From Aquitalea magnusonii (GTDB lineage: Bacteria; Pseudomonadota; Gammaproteobacteria; Burkholderiales; Chromobacteriaceae): a stretch of DNA of 64,000 nt. A program made the translations under genes and the position numbers. The DNA lies in assembly GCF_002217795.2 (NCBI RefSeq), contig NZ_AP018823.1, positions 4,526,001 to 4,590,000 of the forward strand, read 5' to 3'. Positions 26,804 to 36,351 of the stretch are shown here, one piece after another (the first letter of the stretch is position 1; each line of letters opens with the position of its first letter). The notes under the pieces were generated by a model. That model saw only the letters and a list, made by a program, of their open reading frames with translations. It did not search any database and was not told where the DNA came from.

Positions 26804-26938
26804 CTGTGCGCTGGCGACAAATTTGGCTGCCATGGCTTGATTCAGCGCAAGCTCGCCCCCATAACCTAGTCTCGCGGATGTGCTACACTTTCGCCTATTT
26901 TGTTTTGTCGGCCCGTCCGGGCCTCTGGATTGGAATAC

Positions 26939-29656
26939 ATGATTTCCTCGCTACTCAAGAAAGTATTTGGCAGCCGCAACGACCGTCTGCTGAAGCAGTA
27001 TCGTCAGGAAGTGGCGCGCATCAATGCCCTCGAAGATGGCATGAAAGCGCTGTCCGACGAGGCTTTGGCGGGAAAAACCGCCGAGTTCAAAAAGCGCCTC
27101 GCTGAGGGCGCAACGCTGGACAGTATCCTGCCGGAGGCCTTTGCCGTCTGCCGCGAGGCCTCGCGCCGCGTGCTGGGCATGCGCCACTTCGATGTGCAGC
27201 TGATCGGCGGCATGGTGCTGCACCATGGCAAGATTGCCGAAATGCGTACCGGTGAAGGTAAAACCCTGGTGGGCACCCTGCCGGTATACCTGAATGCACT
27301 GACCGGCAACGGCGTGCATGTCATCACCGTCAACGACTACCTGGCCAGCCGTGACGCCGGCATCATGGGCCGCCTGTACAACTTCCTCGGCCTGACCGTG
27401 GGCGTGAACCTGTCGCAGATGGCGCATGATGACAAGCAAGCCGCCTATGCCTGCGACATCACTTACGGCACCAATAACGAATTCGGTTTTGACTACCTGC
27501 GCGACAACATGGTGTTCACCACCGGCGAGAAGGTGCAGCGCAAGCTGGCCTTTGCCGTGGTCGACGAAGTGGACTCCATCCTGATTGACGAAGCGCGTAC
27601 CCCGCTGATCATCTCCGGCCCGGCCGAAGACAATATCGACATGTACCAGCGCATGAACGCGGTACCGCCGCTGCTCAAGCGCCAGGAAACCGAGGACGGC
27701 GAGGGTGACTACTGGGTGGATGAAAAAGCCCATAGCGTGCTGTTGTCCGAAGCCGGTCACGAACACTGCGAAGACATCCTGGTACAACTGGGCATGCTGA
27801 AGGAAGGCGACAGCCTGTATTCCGCCACCAACATCACCCTGATGCACCACCTGATGGCCGCCTTGCGCGCCCATTCGCTCTTCCATCTGGACCAGCACTA
27901 CGTGGTGCAGGATGGTGAAGTGGTGATCGTGGATGAATTCACCGGCCGCCTGATGGCAGGCCGTCGTTGGTCCGAAGGCCTGCACCAGGCGGTGGAAGCC
28001 AAGGAAGGCGTGGAAATCAACCGCGAAAACCAGACCCTGGCGTCCATTACCTTCCAGAACTACTTCCGCCTGTACGGCAAGCTGTCCGGCATGACCGGCA
28101 CCGCCGACACTGAAGCCTACGAATTCCAGAGCATCTACGGCCTGGAAACGGTGGTGATCCCCACCAACCGTCCGATGCAGCGCAAGGACGCGCAGGACAA
28201 GGTATATCGTTCTTCCCGCGAGAAGTACGACGCCATCCTGGCCGACATCAAGGACTGCCACGAGCGTGGCCAGCCGGTGCTGGTGGGTACCACCAGCATC
28301 GAAAACTCCGAGCTGATTGCCGAGCTGCTCAAGCAGGCCAAGCTGCCGCACAATGTGCTGAACGCCAAGGAACATGCGCGTGAAGCCGACATCGTGGTGC
28401 AGGCCGGTCGTCCGGGCGTGATCACCGTGGCCACCAATATGGCCGGTCGTGGTACCGACATCGTGCTGGGTGGCAATCCGGAACCGGAAATCCGCGCGGT
28501 ACAGAAGGACGACAGCCTGTCTGAAGACGAGCAGAACGCCCGCATCGAAGCCATCCGCGCCGAGTGGAAGCTGCGTCACGACGCGGTGCTGGCCGCAGGC
28601 GGCCTGCACATCATCGGTACCGAGCGTCATGAATCGCGCCGTATCGACAACCAGTTGCGTGGCCGTTCCGGCCGTCAGGGCGATCCGGGTTCCTCCCGCT
28701 TCTACCTGAGCCTGGAAGACCCGCTGCTGCGCATTTTTGCCTCCGACCGCGTGGCCGCCATCATGGACCGCCTGAAAATGCCGGACGGCGAAGCCATCGA
28801 ACACCCGTGGGTATCGCGTTCCATCGAAAACGCCCAGCGCAAGGTGGAAGGCCGCAACTTCGACATCCGCAAGCAATTGCTGGAATACGATGACGTGGCC
28901 AATGACCAGCGCAAGGTGATCTACCAGCAGCGCAACGACATCCTGCAGGATGAAGACGTCAGCGCCGTGGTGATCAACATGCGTGAAGGTGTGCTGTCCG
29001 ACCTGGTCGACCTGCACCTGCCGCCGGAATCCATGGAAGAGCAGTGGGACCTGGTGGGCCTGGAGAAAACCCTGGAAGCCGAATTCCAGCTGGCCGCCCC
29101 GGTGGCCGACTGGATCAAGGCCGAATCCACACTGGACATTCCGGACATCAAGGCCCGCATCATCCAGCAGGCTGCCGATGCCTATCAGGCCAAGGTGGAT
29201 CTGGCTGGCGAGCAAGTGATGCGCCAGTTTGAACGCAGCCTGGTACTGCAAATGCTGGATACCCACTGGCGCGAACATCTGGCCGCCATGGACCATCTGC
29301 GTCAGGGCATTCACCTGCGCGGCTATGCGCAGAAGAACCCGAAGCAGGAATACAAGCGCGAAGCGTTTGAGCTGTTTGCCGACATGCTGGAGCGCATCAA
29401 GCGCAGCGTGGTAAACGTGCTGATGACGGTGCAGATTCGCGGTCAGGAAGATGTGGACGCAGTCGAGCCGCATCAGCATGGCGACTACGAAATGCAGCAT
29501 GCCGAGCCGGGCTCTTCGCTGGGCGAGAACGACGATGAAGACAACCCGCTGTCGCCCGAAGCGCTGGCCGAGCAAGGCCTGCGCGTGAGCCGCAACGACC
29601 CTTGTCCCTGCGGCAGCGGTAAAAAATACAAGCAGTGCCACGGCCGTCTGGCCTGA
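26939..29656 (+). CDS. secA: Preprotein translocase ATPase SecA
   Basis: 905-aa motor that drives unfolded preproteins through SecYEG. Walker [17 protein letters not shown] (about 100), Walker [22 protein letters not shown] (about 205-225), FEFDYLRDN-type [58 protein letters not shown], and the helical scaffold to about 800. The C-terminal zinc-binding SecB/phospholipid contact motif [17 protein letters not shown] ends the protein. The start at ATG 26939 ([16 protein letters not shown]) is chosen over an in-frame upstream TTG because it matches the conserved SecA N-terminus. Monocistronic, with its own terminator. Confidence 0.98.
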   Translation: MISSLLKKVFGSRNDRLLKQYRQEVARINALEDGMKALSDEALAGKTAEFKKRLAEGATLDSILPEAFAVCREASRRVLGMRHFDVQLIGGMVLHHGKIAEMRTGEGKTLVGTLPVYLNALTGNGVHVITVNDYLASRDAGIMGRLYNFLGLTVGVNLSQMAHDDKQAAYACDITYGTNNEFGFDYLRDNMVFTTGEKVQRKLAFAVVDEVDSILIDEARTPLIISGPAEDNIDMYQRMNAVPPLLKRQETEDGEGDYWVDEKAHSVLLSEAGHEHCEDILVQLGMLKEGDSLYSATNITLMHHLMAALRAHSLFHLDQHYVVQDGEVVIVDEFTGRLMAGRRWSEGLHQAVEAKEGVEINRENQTLASITFQNYFRLYGKLSGMTGTADTEAYEFQSIYGLETVVIPTNRPMQRKDAQDKVYRSSREKYDAILADIKDCHERGQPVLVGTTSIENSELIAELLKQAKLPHNVLNAKEHAREADIVVQAGRPGVITVATNMAGRGTDIVLGGNPEPEIRAVQKDDSLSEDEQNARIEAIRAEWKLRHDAVLAAGGLHIIGTERHESRRIDNQLRGRSGRQGDPGSSRFYLSLEDPLLRIFASDRVAAIMDRLKMPDGEAIEHPWVSRSIENAQRKVEGRNFDIRKQLLEYDDVANDQRKVIYQQRNDILQDEDVSAVVINMREGVLSDLVDLHLPPESMEEQWDLVGLEKTLEAEFQLAAPVADWIKAESTLDIPDIKARIIQQAADAYQAKVDLAGEQVMRQFERSLVLQMLDTHWREHLAAMDHLRQGIHLRGYAQKNPKQEYKREAFELFADMLERIKRSVVNVLMTVQIRGQEDVDAVEPHQHGDYEMQHAEPGSSLGENDDEDNPLSPEALAEQGLRVSRNDPCPCGSGKKYKQCHGRLA

Positions 29657-29690
29657 GTCTGACCAAGGTCTGACCATGCCATGAACCAGC

Positions 29691-29720
29691 AAACGCCCTG
29701 CCTTGTCGCAGGGCGTTTTG
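29691..29720 (+). terminator. Rho-independent terminator of secA
   Basis: AACGCCCTG / CAGGGCGTT stem (9 bp, loop 29701-29708) followed by TTTG, about 35 nt after the secA stop. Confidence 0.82.
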
Positions 29721-29835
29721 CGTAGGTGCAGCTACGTAGCCGGGCACCTTTTGCAGTGCAGCAGATGGTGGGCCAGGGGCCGCTCTGCTACCCTTGCAGC
29801 TCATAAATATTGATAACAATGGCAGCGACAACATC

Positions 29836-30432
29836 ATGACCCCAAGCGATACCCGTATTTACCTGGCATCCGGCAGCCCGCGTCGTCGCGAACTGCTGGA
29901 ACAGCTGGGCGTGCATCTGGAACGCATCCACGCCGACATCGACGAATCGGTACTGCCCGGTGAAAACGCCGTCGCCTATACCGAGCGCCTGGCACGCGAA
30001 AAAGCGGCTGCCGGTTGGGCCGTGGTGCAGAACTGCGGACTGCCGTCGCGCCCGCTGCTGTCGGCCGACACCACCGTGGTGCTGGAGGGGGAAATCTTTG
30101 GCAAGCCGGCCGATGCCGCCGACGCCGCACGCATGCTGCGGGCGTTTTCCGGCCGCAGCCATCAGGTGGTCACCAGCGTGGCCGTGCGGCAGGATGAGCG
30201 GGTCGAACTGCGCACCAGCATCACCGAAGTGCATTTCCGTGTGCTGAGCGACAGCGACATCCAGCGCTATATCGACAGCGGTGAGCCGTTTGACAAGGCC
30301 GGTGCTTATGGCATCCAGGGCCTGGCCGCGGTGTTCATCGACCATATCGCCGGCAGCTATACCGGCGTGATGGGCCTGCCGATGTTTGAAACTGCCGAAC
30401 TGCTGGGCCTGTTCGGCCACTCATTCCCTTGA
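29836..30432 (+). CDS. maf: Maf-like nucleoside triphosphate pyrophosphatase (YhdE type)
   Basis: 198-aa house-cleaning pyrophosphatase that hydrolyses dTTP/UTP and modified relatives to monophosphates. Signature IYLASGSPRRRELLEQLGV at the N-terminus, SADTTVVLEGEIFGKP in the middle, and the substrate loop FDKAGAYGIQGLAAVFIDHIAGSYTGVMGLPMFET typical of the YhdE subgroup rather than YceF. Start ATG at 29836 gives the family N-terminus; the upstream in-frame extension is unlikely. RNase G follows 14 bp downstream, the widely conserved maf-rng pair. Confidence 0.93.
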   Translation: MTPSDTRIYLASGSPRRRELLEQLGVHLERIHADIDESVLPGENAVAYTERLAREKAAAGWAVVQNCGLPSRPLLSADTTVVLEGEIFGKPADAADAARMLRAFSGRSHQVVTSVAVRQDERVELRTSITEVHFRVLSDSDIQRYIDSGEPFDKAGAYGIQGLAAVFIDHIAGSYTGVMGLPMFETAELLGLFGHSFP

Positions 30433-30446
30433 GCGGAGGTAAGACC

Positions 30447-31943
30447 ATGCTGCATCAGTCCATTCCGCTGCCGCGCGACATCCAGCGCCCCAAGGAACAA
30501 ATCCTCGTCAACATCACCCCGCAGGAAACCCGCGTGGCGGTGCTGGAGGACTCCATCGTGCAGGAGCTGCACGTGGAACGCGCCGCCAGCCGCGGTATTG
30601 TCGGCAATATCTATCTGGGCCAGGTCAAGCGCGTGCTGCCCGGCATGCAGAGCGCCTTCATCGAAATCGGCCTGGAACGGGCGGCTTTCCTGCATATCGC
30701 CGATGTGCTGGAACAGCGTCAGCATCCCACCGAGCCGCAGCGCATTGAGAAAATGCTGTTCGAAGGCCAGACCGTGCTGGTACAGGTGATCAAGGACCCG
30801 ATCGGCACCAAGGGTGCGCGGCTGTCCACGCAAATCTCGCTGGCCGGGCGTTTCCTGGTGCATCTGCCGCAGGAAGAACACATCGGCATCTCGCAAAAGA
30901 TCGAGAGCGAGTCGGAACGCCACAGCCTGAAGGCGCGGCTGGAAAAGCTGCTGCCGCCCAGCACGCCGCGTGGCTACATCATCCGCACCAGCGCGGAAAC
31001 CGCCACCGATACCGAGCTGCAGGCTGACATCGAATACCTGTCCAAGCTGTGGGCCGACATCCGCCACAAATCGCAGCACCTGCCGGCGCAAAGCCTGCTG
31101 TACGAAGACCTGCCGCTGGCGGTGCGCGTGCTGCGCGACATGGTGAGCGACACCACCGAGCACGTGATTGTCGACTCGACTGAAAACTACAGCCGCATGG
31201 TGGAATTTGCCGAGCAATACGTGCAGTCCGCCGTGCGCAAGATCGAGCGCTATTCGGGCGAACGGCCACTGTTCGAGCTGTTTTCCATCGAGGCGGAAAT
31301 CGACAAGGCATTGTCGCGGCGGGTGAACCTGAAGTTTGGCGGCTACCTGATCATCGACCAGACCGAAGCGATGACCACCATCGATGTCAACACCGGCGGC
31401 TTTGTCGGCAACCGCAATTTTGACGAAACCATCTTCAAGACCAATCTGGAAGCCACCCAGGCCATTGCCCGCCAGCTACGGCTGCGTAATCTGGGCGGCA
31501 TCATCATTGTCGATTTCATCGACATGGACAATGAAGAACACCAGACTGCGGTACTGAGCGAAGTGGCCAAGGCACTGGCGCGCGACCGTACCCGCGTCAC
31601 CCTCAACGGCTTCACCAGCCTGGGGCTGGTGGAAATCACCCGCAAGCGCACCCGCGAGAGCCTGGCGCATGTGTTGTGCGAACCCTGCCCCACCTGCCAG
31701 GGCCGTGGCGAAATCAAGACCGCCCAGACCGTGTGTTACGAGGTGCAGCGCGAAATCGTGCGCGAGGCGCGCCAGTTCGATGCCAAGGGCTATCGCATCC
31801 TGGCGGCACAGCCGGTGATCGACATGTTCCTCGACGAGGAATCGCAAAGCCTGGCCATGCTGGTGGACTTCATCGGCAAGCCGATTTCGCTGTCGGTGGA
31901 ATCCACCTATACCCAGGAACAGTTTGACGTGGTCCTGTTGTAA
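30447..31943 (+). CDS. rng: Ribonuclease G
   Basis: 498-aa endoribonuclease of the RNase E/G family that matures 16S rRNA 5' ends and turns over some mRNAs. The S1 RNA-binding region starts about residue 35 (IVGNIYLGQVKRVLPGMQSAFIEIGLERAAFLHIADV). The catalytic DNase-I-like subdomain shows IIDQTEAMTTIDVNTGGFVG and GGIIIVDFIDMDNEEHQ, which hold the two metal-binding aspartates. The zinc-link CEPCPTCQGRG is near the C-terminus. It lacks the long C-terminal scaffold of RNase E. Start ATG 30447 is preceded by GGAGGT 6 nt upstream, so the TTG at 30429 is rejected. Confidence 0.96.
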   Translation: MLHQSIPLPRDIQRPKEQILVNITPQETRVAVLEDSIVQELHVERAASRGIVGNIYLGQVKRVLPGMQSAFIEIGLERAAFLHIADVLEQRQHPTEPQRIEKMLFEGQTVLVQVIKDPIGTKGARLSTQISLAGRFLVHLPQEEHIGISQKIESESERHSLKARLEKLLPPSTPRGYIIRTSAETATDTELQADIEYLSKLWADIRHKSQHLPAQSLLYEDLPLAVRVLRDMVSDTTEHVIVDSTENYSRMVEFAEQYVQSAVRKIERYSGERPLFELFSIEAEIDKALSRRVNLKFGGYLIIDQTEAMTTIDVNTGGFVGNRNFDETIFKTNLEATQAIARQLRLRNLGGIIIVDFIDMDNEEHQTAVLSEVAKALARDRTRVTLNGFTSLGLVEITRKRTRESLAHVLCEPCPTCQGRGEIKTAQTVCYEVQREIVREARQFDAKGYRILAAQPVIDMFLDEESQSLAMLVDFIGKPISLSVESTYTQEQFDVVLL

Positions 31944-31990
31944 GCACCGGCCCGGCATGGTCCGGGCCGCGTGGTAATGGAGTAACAAGC

Positions 31991-32776
31991 ATGAAGCAAG
32001 ATTCCGGCGACGCCCTGTGGCTCGCCATTCTGCAGGAAGCCGAGCAGGCCGCGCGTGACGAACCGATGCTGGCCAGCTTCCTGCACATGACGGTTTTGCG
32101 GCACAGCACGCTGGAAGACGTGCTGGCCTTTCACTTGTCCAGCAAGCTGGCCAGCCCGGTGATGGACGCGCGCGCACTGATGGAACTGTTCCGCGAGGCG
32201 CTGGCATCCGACCCGGCCATCAGTGCCTCGGCACGGGCCGACATCCGCGCCTGTTTCGAGCGCGACCCGGCCTGTGACAGCTATTCCACGCCCTTGCTGT
32301 ACTTCAAGGGCTTCCATGCGCTGCAAAGCCAGCGCATCACCCACTGGCTGTGGCAACAGCAGCGCAAGACCCTGGCGCTGTTCTTGCAGAACCGCATTTC
32401 GGAAGTCACCGGTGCCGACATTCATCCGGCAGCGCGTATCGGCCAGGGGGTGATGCTGGACCACGGCACCGGACTGGTCGTCGGTGAAACCGCGGTCATC
32501 GGCAATAATGTTTCCATCCTGCACGGCGTGACGCTGGGCGGCTCCGGCAAGGACCGGGGCGATCGTCACCCCAAGATCGGCGATGGCGTGATGCTGGGTG
32601 CCGGTGCCGCCGTGCTGGGCAATATCCGCGTGGGCGACTGTGCCAAGGTGGGTGCCGGCAGCGTGGTGCTGGAAGACGTGCCGCCGCATGCCACGGTGGC
32701 GGGCGTGCCGGCCCGCGTGGTGGCGCAAACGGTGGAAGGTGCCATGCCGGCCCTCGACATGGACCAGCGCGTGTGA
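31991..32776 (+). CDS. cysE: Serine O-acetyltransferase
   Basis: 261-aa enzyme making O-acetylserine from serine and acetyl-CoA, the carbon skeleton for cysteine synthesis. The N-terminal helical domain includes LWLAILQEAEQAARDEPMLASFLHMTVLRHSTLEDVLAFHLSSKL. Then come FKGFHALQSQRITHWLW and the left-handed beta-helix with hexapeptide repeats: DIHPAARIGQGVMLDHGTGLVVGETAVIGNNVSILHGVTLGG. The catalytic His is in the LDHGTG segment. The C-terminus overlaps the next gene by 4 bp. It complements the sulfate uptake operon at 17.4-21.3 kb. A decayed second copy is near 58.3 kb. Confidence 0.96.
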   Translation: MKQDSGDALWLAILQEAEQAARDEPMLASFLHMTVLRHSTLEDVLAFHLSSKLASPVMDARALMELFREALASDPAISASARADIRACFERDPACDSYSTPLLYFKGFHALQSQRITHWLWQQQRKTLALFLQNRISEVTGADIHPAARIGQGVMLDHGTGLVVGETAVIGNNVSILHGVTLGGSGKDRGDRHPKIGDGVMLGAGAAVLGNIRVGDCAKVGAGSVVLEDVPPHATVAGVPARVVAQTVEGAMPALDMDQRV

Positions 32777-33552
32777 CCCAGCCCACCGTGCACCTGCTGA
32801 CCGGCCCTTCAGCCGCCCAGGCCTTGCGCACCCTGCTGCCGGGCGATGAGGTGCTGGAGGTGGTGGAAGACTTCGCCCATGGCCCGCTGGCCGATGCCGA
32901 TGCCATCGACCCGCAGGCGCGGGTGGCGTGGTGGAACCGCATCTGGTGGTCCATGCGCTGGCTGCCGGACATCGACGAAGCCTTTCTCAAGGACTACTGG
33001 CACTGTCGCAAGCAGTTGTTCCGCGTGTTTGTCCAGCGCCAGCCGCTTTGCCTGTGGCTGGGCAATGGCGCGCATGACCGCTTGCTGCTGGCCATGGTGT
33101 GCGCCCACGCCCACGCCAGTCAGCCGCTGTCGTTGGTAGAGGCCAGTGGCAAGGTGGCAATCCAGCACAATGGCCATATCGCCATGGGCATGTGCGGCCA
33201 GCAGGAAATACAGCAGTTGATCGGCAGTTCCCGGCCAGTCGAGCCGGCAGAGCGCCAGCGCCTTGCCGCCGAATGGGAGCACTGGCAGCAGGCCGCCGCC
33301 GGCTGGCGCGAACTGCACCACGGCCAGCTACAGCAGCAGCCGGCCGATTGTTTCGACGCCGCCTTGCTGGAGGCCTTGCGCCGTGATGGCGCACAGGCAG
33401 CGGTGCGTCTGGTGGGCGGCATCATGGGGCAGCACCGCAGCGCCTTGGTGCCGGACAGCTACCTGTTCTGGCGGCTGGCCATGCTGGCCGAAGCGGGTGC
33501 GGTGGTGCTGACCCCGCAACCAGCCGGCCCGCCATGGGTGGCCTTGCCCTGA
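32773..33552 (+). CDS. DUF1835 domain protein
   Basis: 259-aa cytoplasmic protein starting with GTG that overlaps the cysE stop (GTGTGA), so it is translationally coupled to cysE. The N-terminal part (VHLLTGPSAAQALRTLLPGDEVLEVVEDFAHGPLADADAIDPQARVAWW) fits the DUF1835 pattern with the HGPL motif. The middle CLWLGNGAHDRLLLAMVCAHA and the C-terminal DAALLEALRRDGAQAAVRLVGGIMGQHRSALVPDSYLFWRLAMLAEAG match the rest of the family (helical C-terminal DUF3658-like). Function unknown. Confidence 0.65.
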   Translation: MTQPTVHLLTGPSAAQALRTLLPGDEVLEVVEDFAHGPLADADAIDPQARVAWWNRIWWSMRWLPDIDEAFLKDYWHCRKQLFRVFVQRQPLCLWLGNGAHDRLLLAMVCAHAHASQPLSLVEASGKVAIQHNGHIAMGMCGQQEIQQLIGSSRPVEPAERQRLAAEWEHWQQAAAGWRELHHGQLQQQPADCFDAALLEALRRDGAQAAVRLVGGIMGQHRSALVPDSYLFWRLAMLAEAGAVVLTPQPAGPPWVALP

Positions 33553-33657
33553 GATTCCACCGTGGCGCTTTGCCTGCTGCGACGGCAGGGGTAGAATCCG
33601 CCGCCGTGGTCCGTCCCGATCTTGCCTGACGGCCACCTTCCGTAAGGATTCCCTCGC

Positions 33658-34500
33658 ATGAACGTCCGCGTTGTCGACTACCGCGCCGCCGATGCTGCCG
33701 CGCAATTTACCCGTTCCCTGCACGAAACCGGTTTTGGCGTGCTGGTGAATCACCCCATCGACCAGCAACTGGTGGAAAAAATCTATGCTGACTGGTTGGC
33801 CTTCTTCAACAGTCCGCAAAAACACGATTACGCCTTTTCCGTGGAGAAGCAGGACGGTTATTTTTCCCCCGACATTTCGGAAACGGCCAAGGGTGCCAGC
33901 CTGAAGGACATCAAGGAATACTTCCACATCTACCCCTGGGGCCGCGTGCCGCCGTCGTTGGCCGATGATGCCCGCCGTTATTACGACAGCGCCAATGCCC
34001 TGGCGCGTGAGCTGCTGGGCTGGGTGCAGGCGCACACGCCAGCCGCGATCGCCGCACAGTACAGCCAGCCGCTGTCCGCCATGATTGAACACAGCCAGCA
34101 AACCCTGCTGCGCGTGCTGCGTTATCCACCACTGCGCGGGGACGAACCGGCAGGCTCCCTGCGCGCAGCGGCACATGGCGACATCAATCTGCTTACCATC
34201 CTGCCGGCGGCCAACGAACCCGGCCTGCAAGTACAGGACAAGGCGGGCAACTGGGTGGATGTACCCTGTGATTTCGGCATGCTCATCATCAATATCGGCG
34301 ACATGCTGCAGGAAGCCTCGCAAGGCTACTATCCATCGACACAGCACCGGGTGGTGAATCCGCAAGGGGAGGCTGCGCGTAACAGCCGGGTGTCGCTGCC
34401 GCTGTTCCTGCACCCGCGCCCGGAGGTGGTGCTGTCGGAACGCCACACCGCCGGCAGTTATCTGGATGAGCGCCTGCGTGAGCTGGGGGTCAAGAAATAA
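33658..34500 (+). CDS. 2-oxoglutarate/Fe(II) oxygenase, isopenicillin N synthase family
   Basis: 280-aa non-haem iron oxygenase. The N-terminal DIOX_N region includes FTRSLHETGFGVLVNHPID. The jelly-roll core carries the iron ligands: His and Asp in AAHGDINLLTILP (about 173-175), distal His in STQHRVVNP (about 230). The co-substrate arginine is in NSRVSLPLFLHPRPEV (R-x-S motif). Complete metal and cosubstrate sites indicate an active hydroxylase or desaturase. Substrate unknown; the neighbours (DUF1835, a lipoprotein) give no hint. Monocistronic: own upstream gap of 105 bp and a terminator after. Confidence 0.88.
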   Translation: MNVRVVDYRAADAAAQFTRSLHETGFGVLVNHPIDQQLVEKIYADWLAFFNSPQKHDYAFSVEKQDGYFSPDISETAKGASLKDIKEYFHIYPWGRVPPSLADDARRYYDSANALARELLGWVQAHTPAAIAAQYSQPLSAMIEHSQQTLLRVLRYPPLRGDEPAGSLRAAAHGDINLLTILPAANEPGLQVQDKAGNWVDVPCDFGMLIINIGDMLQEASQGYYPSTQHRVVNPQGEAARNSRVSLPLFLHPRPEVVLSERHTAGSYLDERLRELGVKK

Positions 34501-34541
34501 GCCGCTAGCAGCCTGATGCATTTCATCGTGTAAATGTCTGT

Positions 34542-34566
34542 AAATGCCCTTCGGGGCATTTTCTTT
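34542..34566 (+). terminator. Rho-independent terminator after the oxygenase gene
   Basis: AAATGCCC, TTCG tetraloop, GGGCATTT, then TCTTTT. A classical UUCG-capped terminator 42 nt past the stop. Confidence 0.92.
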
Positions 34567-34610
34567 TGCTGCTAGGGTTGCTCTGTTTTAATTGTCTGGC
34601 GAGTAAGAAG

Positions 34611-35231
34611 GTGAAATATCTGCTGCGTTTCATGATTGCACCTGCCGCGCTGACATTAAGTGCTTGTAGCCTGATCACTTCCCCATTGGTTGCCGGGGTG
34701 CAACTGGCCAGTACCGCAGTGACCTCGATTGCCAATATGGCACCCAATACCAGTACCAATGGCATGGCACATCCACATGATGAGCTGCGCAATATCTGTA
34801 TCGAGATTAATTCCAGTGTAATTGTTTCCGATTTCATTCCTGAATTGCAAAAGCAGTTGCGCGAACGGGAAATTGAAAGCCGGATTTATGCAGTGGGCAA
34901 TGCGCCAGGCAATTGCGAAGCCATTTTGTATTACACCGTGCTCACCCAATGGGGTTCCCCCATGTTTAGCGACGAATTGCGCCCGTATATTACCGATATC
35001 AATCTTTTACTCAAGAAAAACGGCAAGGTGCTGGCCAATGCGGCCTATCGGCTGGATGGCATGGCCTATGACAAGTGGAGTTCCACTGGCAAAAAGCTGT
35101 CACCGCTGCTGAACAAGATGTTCTCCAGTGACAATATGGCGCAGTGGCAAGCAGGGGGCGAGGCAGCCAATGGGGCTGCCCGCTTTGAACAAGATGTAGC
35201 CAAAAGAGCTGGCGCGACTACCAGAAATTGA
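34611..35231 (+). CDS. Putative lipoprotein, resembling Sbal_3080 family
   Basis: 206-aa predicted lipoprotein. From the GTG at 34611 the N-terminus is MKYLLRFMIAPAALTLSAC, with lipobox LSAC; an ATG at 34632 is the alternative. Mature region: a flexible Ala/Thr-rich linker, then HDELRNICIEINSSVIVSDFIPELQKQLREREIESRIY, CEAILYYTVLTQWGSP and DINLLLKKNGKVLANAAYRLDG. This is the alpha/beta layout seen in small Sbal_3080-like lipoproteins, recognised only by eye. Two further cysteines (NICIE and GNCEA) may pair. The gene converges on flgH and overlaps it by 14 bp. The codon choice is less GC-biased than in its neighbours. Confidence 0.6.
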   Translation: MKYLLRFMIAPAALTLSACSLITSPLVAGVQLASTAVTSIANMAPNTSTNGMAHPHDELRNICIEINSSVIVSDFIPELQKQLREREIESRIYAVGNAPGNCEAILYYTVLTQWGSPMFSDELRPYITDINLLLKKNGKVLANAAYRLDGMAYDKWSSTGKKLSPLLNKMFSSDNMAQWQAGGEAANGAARFEQDVAKRAGATTRN

Positions 35232-35907
35232 TCAGCCCGGCGAAGAAGCTCTGTGCCGCAGTCCGTGAGGCCACGTCGCTGGCCACCCCGTTCACGATCT
35301 GCTCGATGCGGGCATCGCCCACATCATTGGACGACACCACATTGCCCACCTTGATATCGCGCTTGTTCACAATGCCGGAAAAGCGCAGCAGCGTGGTATT
35401 ACCACTGGCGGCCACGGCTTTTTCACCGGCCACGGCCAGATAACCGTTGGGCAATATATCGGTGACTGAAACCATCAGGCTGCCGCTGATCTGGTTGGCA
35501 TTCGTCACCTGGCCGGTGCCTTTCAGGCTGCTGCTGCCCGTTGCTTTGCCGCTGTAATCAAAGATTTCCTTCAGCAAACCACCCATGGATGAAAGCGCAC
35601 CCGGCCCGGATTCGGAAATGGTGGATGTGCGGCTGGTCGAGGTATTGGCATTGTTGCTGGAGGAAAGGTTCTCGGCAATATTGATTTTGAGTGCATCGCC
35701 AACACGGCTGGCAATCGGCTCTTCAAATAGCAGCATGGCCTTGTTTGGCTGATAAATGGAGCCGGGACTATCTTCCAGTGCCACCGGAGTGAATTGCGGT
35801 CTGATATGTACGGGTGCCGTAACCAGTGTTTGTGGCGAAGAGGCGCAGCCACTAAGCAGGCTGGTAAATGTCAGGCAGATCGATAATTGAGTCAGCAGTG
35901 TTTTCAT
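35218..35907 (-). CDS. flgH: FlgH-like flagellar L-ring lipoprotein (orphan copy)
   Basis: 229-aa lipoprotein with signal and lipobox LTFTSLLSGCASS. FlgH forms the outer-membrane L ring of the flagellar basal body. Family features: GSIYQPNKAMLLFEEPIASRVGDALKINIAENLSSSNNANTSTSRTS, GLLKEIFDYSGKATGSSSLKGTGQVTNANQISGSLMVSVTDILPNGYLAVAGEKAV, and FSGIVNKRDIKVGNVVSSNDVGDARIEQIVNG. It stands alone, without flgG or flgI, so it may be a duplicate for a second system or a relocated gene. It overlaps the convergent lipoprotein gene by 14 bp. The upstream 190 bp are AT-rich and shared with a small divergent gene. Confidence 0.85.
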   Translation of the reverse strand: MKTLLTQLSICLTFTSLLSGCASSPQTLVTAPVHIRPQFTPVALEDSPGSIYQPNKAMLLFEEPIASRVGDALKINIAENLSSSNNANTSTSRTSTISESGPGALSSMGGLLKEIFDYSGKATGSSSLKGTGQVTNANQISGSLMVSVTDILPNGYLAVAGEKAVAASGNTTLLRFSGIVNKRDIKVGNVVSSNDVGDARIEQIVNGVASDVASRTAAQSFFAGLINFW

Positions 35908-36098
35908 TTTACCGCTCCCTGTTTCTTTAATTACTCCTTTTATTGTATTTTTACCGCTGGTTAATTAGCGTTATTGATTAAAAAACAAGGTAAGAAAATG
36001 TAAAGCAAATGGCTGATTGTCTTAACACCGCATAACGTAAATTTACACGCCAGCCAACGCTGGTATCAAAAAAGTAAAAACGGTATGGGGAGAACGAG

Positions 36099-36326
36099 AT
36101 GAGCACAATCAGTGGCGTTGCCGCCGTAACACCTGGCCTCACGGCCTACAGCGTATTGCGTCAGGGAGCAAAAGCCGTGGTGGCCGAACTGGACTCTGCC
36201 GCCAAGGCCGCCGGCAGCGGCTTGAGCAGCGGTGCCGGTGCCACCGGTAGCGCGGTGGCACATGGGCTGACGGCAGTTGGCGAGGGCCTCAGCACCTTGG
36301 GGCGCACCATCAATACCCTGGCTTGA
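36099..36326 (+). CDS. Small Ala/Gly-rich protein of unknown function
   Basis: 75-aa protein with a good Shine-Dalgarno (GGGGAG, 6 nt before ATG). Sequence is rich in Ala, Gly, Ser, Val, with repeated patterns (AAKAAGSGLSSGAGATGSAVAHGL and TAVGEGLSTLGRTINTLA) suggesting an amphipathic helix; there is no clear signal peptide or membrane helix. It is divergent from flgH across a 191-bp AT-rich promoter region. I do not recognise the family. Confidence 0.6.
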   Translation: MSTISGVAAVTPGLTAYSVLRQGAKAVVAELDSAAKAAGSGLSSGAGATGSAVAHGLTAVGEGLSTLGRTINTLA

Positions 36327-36351
36327 TCCCTAGCCCCTCGCCTGGCGGCAG

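Larger units (their letters stand above)
26453..26938. other. Divergent intergenic region between ABC importer and secA
   Basis: 486 bp with no supported gene; a 75-codon frame near 26642 shows no domain or good start. It contains the repeat/dyad block at 26557-26622, an 11-bp perfect hairpin at 26779-26803, and presumably the secA promoter in the last 60 bp. Confidence 0.5.

Noticed and set aside
26642..26869. 75-codon frame upstream of secA, considered as a SecM-like arrest peptide
   Set aside because: No signal peptide, no arrest motif, and poor start context.
26951..29692. A 913-codon open frame antisense to secA
   Set aside because: Codon-bias shadow of the GC-rich secA gene; protein has no recognisable domain, while secA is unmistakable.
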